From Candidatus Zixiibacteriota bacterium (GTDB lineage: Bacteria > Zixibacteria > MSB-5A5 > GN15 > FEB-12), in the NCBI GenBank assembly GCA_022564135.1, contig JADFLZ010000002.1, positions 1 to 25,706 of the forward strand: DNA of 25,706 bases, read 5' to 3'. Below, one piece after another: positions 22,931-25,706 of this stretch. Numbering within the stretch: the stretch's first letter is position 1; each line of letters starts with the position of its first letter. The translations under genes were made by a program, and so were the position numbers. Under the pieces are notes generated by a model. It was not told the DNA's origin. It saw only the letters and a list, made by a program, of their open reading frames with translations, and did no database searches.

Positions 22931-22992
22931 AATAATCACGCCCTTACCTGACGGCTCTTAAACTTTAATTCAAACATCGATATGACAGCAAA

Positions 22993-24255
22993 TTATTCGC
23001 GCAGCCTTTTTATATCGGCTCCGATTGATGAGAGTTTTTCCTCAAGCTTGCTGTAACCTCTGTCTATATGATAAATCCTCAAAATCTCCGATTTCCCTTG
23101 TGCCGCCAGACAGGCCACTACCAGCGCTGCTCCGGCTCTGATATCAGGAGCCATGACTTCGGTACCCTGAAGTTTTCTGACGCCATTTATTATGGCTTCG
23201 CCGCTGGTGACTGTAATATATGCTCCCAGTCGGCCAAATTCCATAGCGTGCAGATATCTATCTTTAAAAACAGTCTCTACTATATGAGAAGTTCCCGAAG
23301 CCACCGCCGCCGCAGCCATTGCGCAGGGCTGCAGGTCGGTGGGAAAGCCCGGATAGGGAAAAGTCGTTAAAGAACCCGGTTTTAGTCTTTTGGGGGCGGT
23401 TATATTTATTCTGTTTTTTGAGAGCTTAATATTACAGCCCATTTCCATCAATTTATGGTTTACCATAGTCAGCTCATTAGGGTCACAGCCGGTTATCTCC
23501 AGTTTGCTGCCGGTGGCGGCCGCGGCATACATATAGGTTCCGGCAATAAGACGGTCGCCGGCTACTTTATATTCAACAGCTTTTAACTTTTTGACCGGTT
23601 CTATGACCATATTCGGAGTTCCGGCGCCGGAAATTTTGGCTCCGGCCTTGTTTAAGAAATTGGCAACATCGACAATCTCCGGATCGCAGCCGGCATTGAC
23701 AATGTATGTATTTTCTTTGGCGAAGACTGCCGCAAACATGACGTTTTCGGTGCCGGTGTGTGAAGGTCTGTCGAAATAGACGGTGCCGCCCTTTAGAGGT
23801 TTGCCTTCGGCAATCACAAAGCCCCCCCGCTCGGTGACTTTGGCGCCCATTTTTCTGAAAGCAGCAATATGAAAATTAACCGGCCTGGCCCCAATCGAGC
23901 AGCCGCCCGGCAGAGCTATCTTGGCTTTTCCTAATCGAGATAAAACCGGCCCCAGCACCAAAAACGAAGCCCGCATCTTGCGCATCAGGTCATAGGGAGC
24001 GGTATCTTTGCCGACATCTTTAGCATTAATCGTCATTACCTGAGCTTTGGCATCGTAGCTGACTTTGGCGCCTAAGTGCGTCATTACTTCTATGGAAGTG
24101 AAGATATCTCTTAAGGGTGGCACGTTTTTTATAACCGTCTCACCTTTGTCGATTAAGAGAGCGCCCAAAATAATGGGCAGAGCGGCGTTTTTGGAGCCTT
24201 CGACTTTGATTGAGCCAGAAAGCTTTTTGCCGCCTTTTATAACAAATTTATCCAT
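22993..24255 (-). CDS. murA: UDP-N-acetylglucosamine 1-carboxyvinyltransferase
   Basis: A 420-residue cytoplasmic enzyme that transfers enolpyruvate from PEP to UDP-GlcNAc, the first committed step of peptidoglycan synthesis. K22-N23 in EGSKNAALP, the catalytic C119 in LPGGCSIGARPVNFH, the Asp of FPTDLQP and the Arg of DIRAGAALV are all present. The Cys implies normal fosfomycin sensitivity of the enzyme itself; Asp variants are resistant. Length is typical. AAGGAA lies 6 nt before the ATG. The fusion gene follows 62 bp after the stop on the same strand without a terminator, so cotranscription is possible. The 140-bp upstream spacer is AT-rich with no convincing promoter. Confidence 0.97.
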   Translation of the reverse strand: MDKFVIKGGKKLSGSIKVEGSKNAALPIILGALLIDKGETVIKNVPPLRDIFTSIEVMTHLGAKVSYDAKAQVMTINAKDVGKDTAPYDLMRKMRASFLVLGPVLSRLGKAKIALPGGCSIGARPVNFHIAAFRKMGAKVTERGGFVIAEGKPLKGGTVYFDRPSHTGTENVMFAAVFAKENTYIVNAGCDPEIVDVANFLNKAGAKISGAGTPNMVIEPVKKLKAVEYKVAGDRLIAGTYMYAAAATGSKLEITGCDPNELTMVNHKLMEMGCNIKLSKNRINITAPKRLKPGSLTTFPYPGFPTDLQPCAMAAAAVASGTSHIVETVFKDRYLHAMEFGRLGAYITVTSGEAIINGVRKLQGTEVMAPDIRAGAALVVACLAAQGKSEILRIYHIDRGYSKLEEKLSSIGADIKRLRE

Positions 24256-24395
24256 GCTGTTCCTTATAAACGCTTAGGTCTGATTTAGCCTCATTTTTAT
24301 AGATATAGAAAAAAATCCTGTTGTTTAGTCTATATATCGGCAGTCAATTTGTGGAAATAGGGGTTAAAGATAAAGTTTTTTTTGATTTTTGATTT

Positions 24396-24938
24396 CTAGC
24401 CGACTGCCGACTCGGCCAGCTCGAAACTCTCATGAACCCGCATGAAAAACTCAATCGCCTCTCCCCGGCAGTAATCCGGGTTGGTCCAGGGCAGGCGCCG
24501 GAACTGCCCGCGGGCATATATCAGAGCCAGTTCGGCATAAACACCATCTTTTAAGTAAACCCGGTGGTTGAGCTCGCGGTGAGAGGCCATTGTCAGATTT
24601 GAGGGGGTCAAAATACCCGGGTCGATATTTACGGTGCGGAAATCGTAGCCGGCGGTCTGGTCGGCAAAATTCGGTTCTATCTTATGGCAGATTTTTTTCA
24701 TATCAGCCAGTGAGCCGCGCTCGGCCAGTCTTTCAAATGAGAAAAAACGCCTGAGCAGGTCACTGCCCATTTCTTCGGTGTACATCTCAGTCTTGCTGCA
24801 GTCGATTTCAAGAGTCTCATACTGCACCGGCCCGAATTTGCGCTCCAGCGCTTTAAGCGAATCGGACAGCGCGTCCAGCGAAGAGTAGATTATTGAGACT
24901 ATTGGTCTGCCTTTGGTAGGTTCTTGTACACGTGCCAT
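24396..24938 (-). CDS. DUF4416 family protein
   Basis: A 180-residue cytoplasmic protein recognised as DUF4416 from its pattern: VSIIYSSLDAL at the start, ERKFGPVQYET, EMGSDLLRRFFSFERL, VNIDPGILTPSNLTMAS, HRVYLKDGVYAEL, and LPWTNPDY near the C-terminus. No catalytic function is established for the family to my knowledge. There are no membrane segments or signal peptide. It lies 140 bp upstream of murA on the same strand, with no terminator between them. The ATG has no recognisable ribosome-binding site. A TTGATT-17-TTAATA pair upstream would start transcription only a few bases before it. Confidence 0.85.
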   Translation of the reverse strand: MARVQEPTKGRPIVSIIYSSLDALSDSLKALERKFGPVQYETLEIDCSKTEMYTEEMGSDLLRRFFSFERLAERGSLADMKKICHKIEPNFADQTAGYDFRTVNIDPGILTPSNLTMASHRELNHRVYLKDGVYAELALIYARGQFRRLPWTNPDYCRGEAIEFFMRVHESFELAESAVG

Positions 24939-25033
24939 AAGTATGGCGTCATATTAAGAGTGTAAAACGCCTCAAATCAACAATAAAGCTGATAAAATGG
25001 GTTCCTGTTTTTGAAGATAGTACGGAGACCGTC

Positions 25034-25054
25034 ATTCCACGCTTGACGTGGAAT
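25034..25054. repeat. REP-like palindromic element
   Basis: ATTCCACG and CGTGGAAT form a perfect 8-bp stem with a 5-nt loop, flanked by GTC and TCAG. The GTCATTCC...GGAATTCAG form is like the short dispersed palindromes found between genes in many bacteria. It lies in the 203-bp spacer between the DUF4416 gene and the orphan. Only one copy is in this window, so repeat status is inferred from its form. Confidence 0.4.
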
Positions 25055-25141
25055 TCAGCCGGTAATACTTGCGGAATAATTGGATTGAGAGTAACACGAG
25101 ACAGATGGGGACATGCCGTAGGTGAACGCACACGAAAATTG

Positions 25142-25636
25142 TCACTCAGAAATTTGTAGCGCTTTGTAATTCTTATAGAGAATTTTCAAGTGCTTTCGCT
25201 TCATTTTATGATTATTGCCTAGACTATCAAATACATATATCGACCAAGGCTCATTCTTGATAAAATCAAAATTATAGAAAACCTCGATTACATCCTCGCT
25301 TTCTTGAAGAGTTTTGGGCAAGTTCGTGCAAATTATGACCAAACGTGATGTACCAAAAAATTTCTCTTTAGCGGCCAAACCACATGCCCTCAATGGTCTT
25401 CTACCGACATTGGTAATATTAAAGCTGAGACAATGCTTCCCCTTCTCAATGAGACTACTCACAACCCCCCTACCTTGAGAATCCAGGGCTTGCCTTCCTA
25501 TCATACCAGTCAACGAAATCTTTCCCTGGTCACGTCGCATTTTTTTGACATTCAAAACTAGTACCAAAGTTGAAAGCATTCCACCATATAAGGCGATCCA
25601 AAAAGTGTAAGTTTGGTTTAGAAAAAAATCTAACAT
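25142..25636 (-). CDS. Hypothetical membrane-anchored protein
   Basis: I do not recognise this 164-residue protein. It has one clear N-terminal membrane segment (about residues 10-29, YTFWIALYGGMLSTLVLVLN), followed by a basic KKMRRDQGK that would stay in the cytoplasm. The rest is a soluble domain with a beta-rich look, including LSFNITNVGRRPLRACGL, a pattern seen in Ig-like folds. AGGATA directly precedes the ATG, with AAGGCAGG just upstream, so translation looks real. The reading frame is visibly more AT-rich than murA or the men genes, and no neighbour suggests a role. It could be a recent acquisition or part of an accessory cluster beyond the right edge. Confidence 0.6.
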   Translation of the reverse strand: MLDFFLNQTYTFWIALYGGMLSTLVLVLNVKKMRRDQGKISLTGMIGRQALDSQGRGVVSSLIEKGKHCLSFNITNVGRRPLRACGLAAKEKFFGTSRLVIICTNLPKTLQESEDVIEVFYNFDFIKNEPWSIYVFDSLGNNHKMKRKHLKILYKNYKALQISE

Positions 25637-25706
25637 TATCCTGCCTTATCAATATTCTTCGTCAATATTAAATTTCATTAATTTGCTAATATACTTCGTA
25701 TCAAGT

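Noticed and set aside
24949..25131. 60-codon minus-strand frame in the spacer right of the DUF4416 gene
   Set aside because: It spans the REP-like palindrome, has no ribosome-binding site and shows no protein-like pattern.
1..25706. CRISPR array, transposase, integrase, phage genes or tRNA-linked attachment site
   Set aside because: No regular spaced repeats or mobile-element proteins were seen, and the tRNA 3' end has no visible second copy in the window.

Overview
The window looks like chromosome from a diderm (outer-membrane-bearing), menaquinone-using bacterium of moderate GC content. Three features indicate the cell type: an outer-membrane beta-barrel protein ending in Phe, an exported peptidase with a lipobox-like signal peptide, and a complete classical menaquinone pathway. 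The mix of secreted multidomain proteins, TolB-type propellers fused to a barrel, and a Lon-like protease resembles FCB-group or candidate-phylum genomes (for example Zixibacteria-like). That placement is a low-confidence guess from gene content. I see no phage, insertion sequence or CRISPR array. Almost everything reads as ordinary chromosomal genes, with one AT-rich orphan at the right edge.

Layout from left to right. (1) 1-2701, minus: a large secreted serine peptidase of the lysyl-endopeptidase type, whose C-terminus runs off the left edge. (2) 2844-3350, minus: ferritin. (3) 3577-13015: a menaquinone locus. Eight tightly packed minus-strand genes run menG(ubiE)-menF-menD-menH-menB-menA-menC-menE. 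A convergent plus-strand hotdog thioesterase, probably menI, overlaps the 3' end of menE by 14 bp. Together they cover every dedicated step from chorismate to menaquinone; only the polyprenyl diphosphate supply is missing. (4) 13226-16394, plus: an aldo/keto reductase and an exported prolyl-oligopeptidase-family peptidase. (5) 16406-16600: tRNA-Glu(CUC) on the minus strand, with a clear promoter and terminator. (6) 16868-19345, plus: a Lon-like Ser/Lys protease with Arg in place of the Walker A Lys. (7) 19563-19592: a strong bidirectional terminator, then a minus-strand fusion of gluzincin metallopeptidase, six-bladed TolB-like propeller, acidic linker and outer-membrane barrel (about 1100 aa). 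(8) 22993-24938, minus: murA and a DUF4416 protein. (9) 25142-25636, minus: a small AT-rich membrane-anchored protein of unknown function, separated from the DUF4416 gene by a spacer with a REP-like hairpin.

How the genes work together. The men cluster is one coherent biosynthetic unit: short gaps or overlaps throughout, one candidate promoter upstream of menG, and a hairpin plus a three-codon mini-ORF in its leader. MenF, MenD, MenH, MenC, MenE, MenB and MenI make 1,4-dihydroxy-2-naphthoate, MenA prenylates it and MenG methylates it. The most unusual single gene is the metallopeptidase-propeller-barrel fusion, which I do not recognise as a characterised protein. No wholly new multi-gene system is evident.
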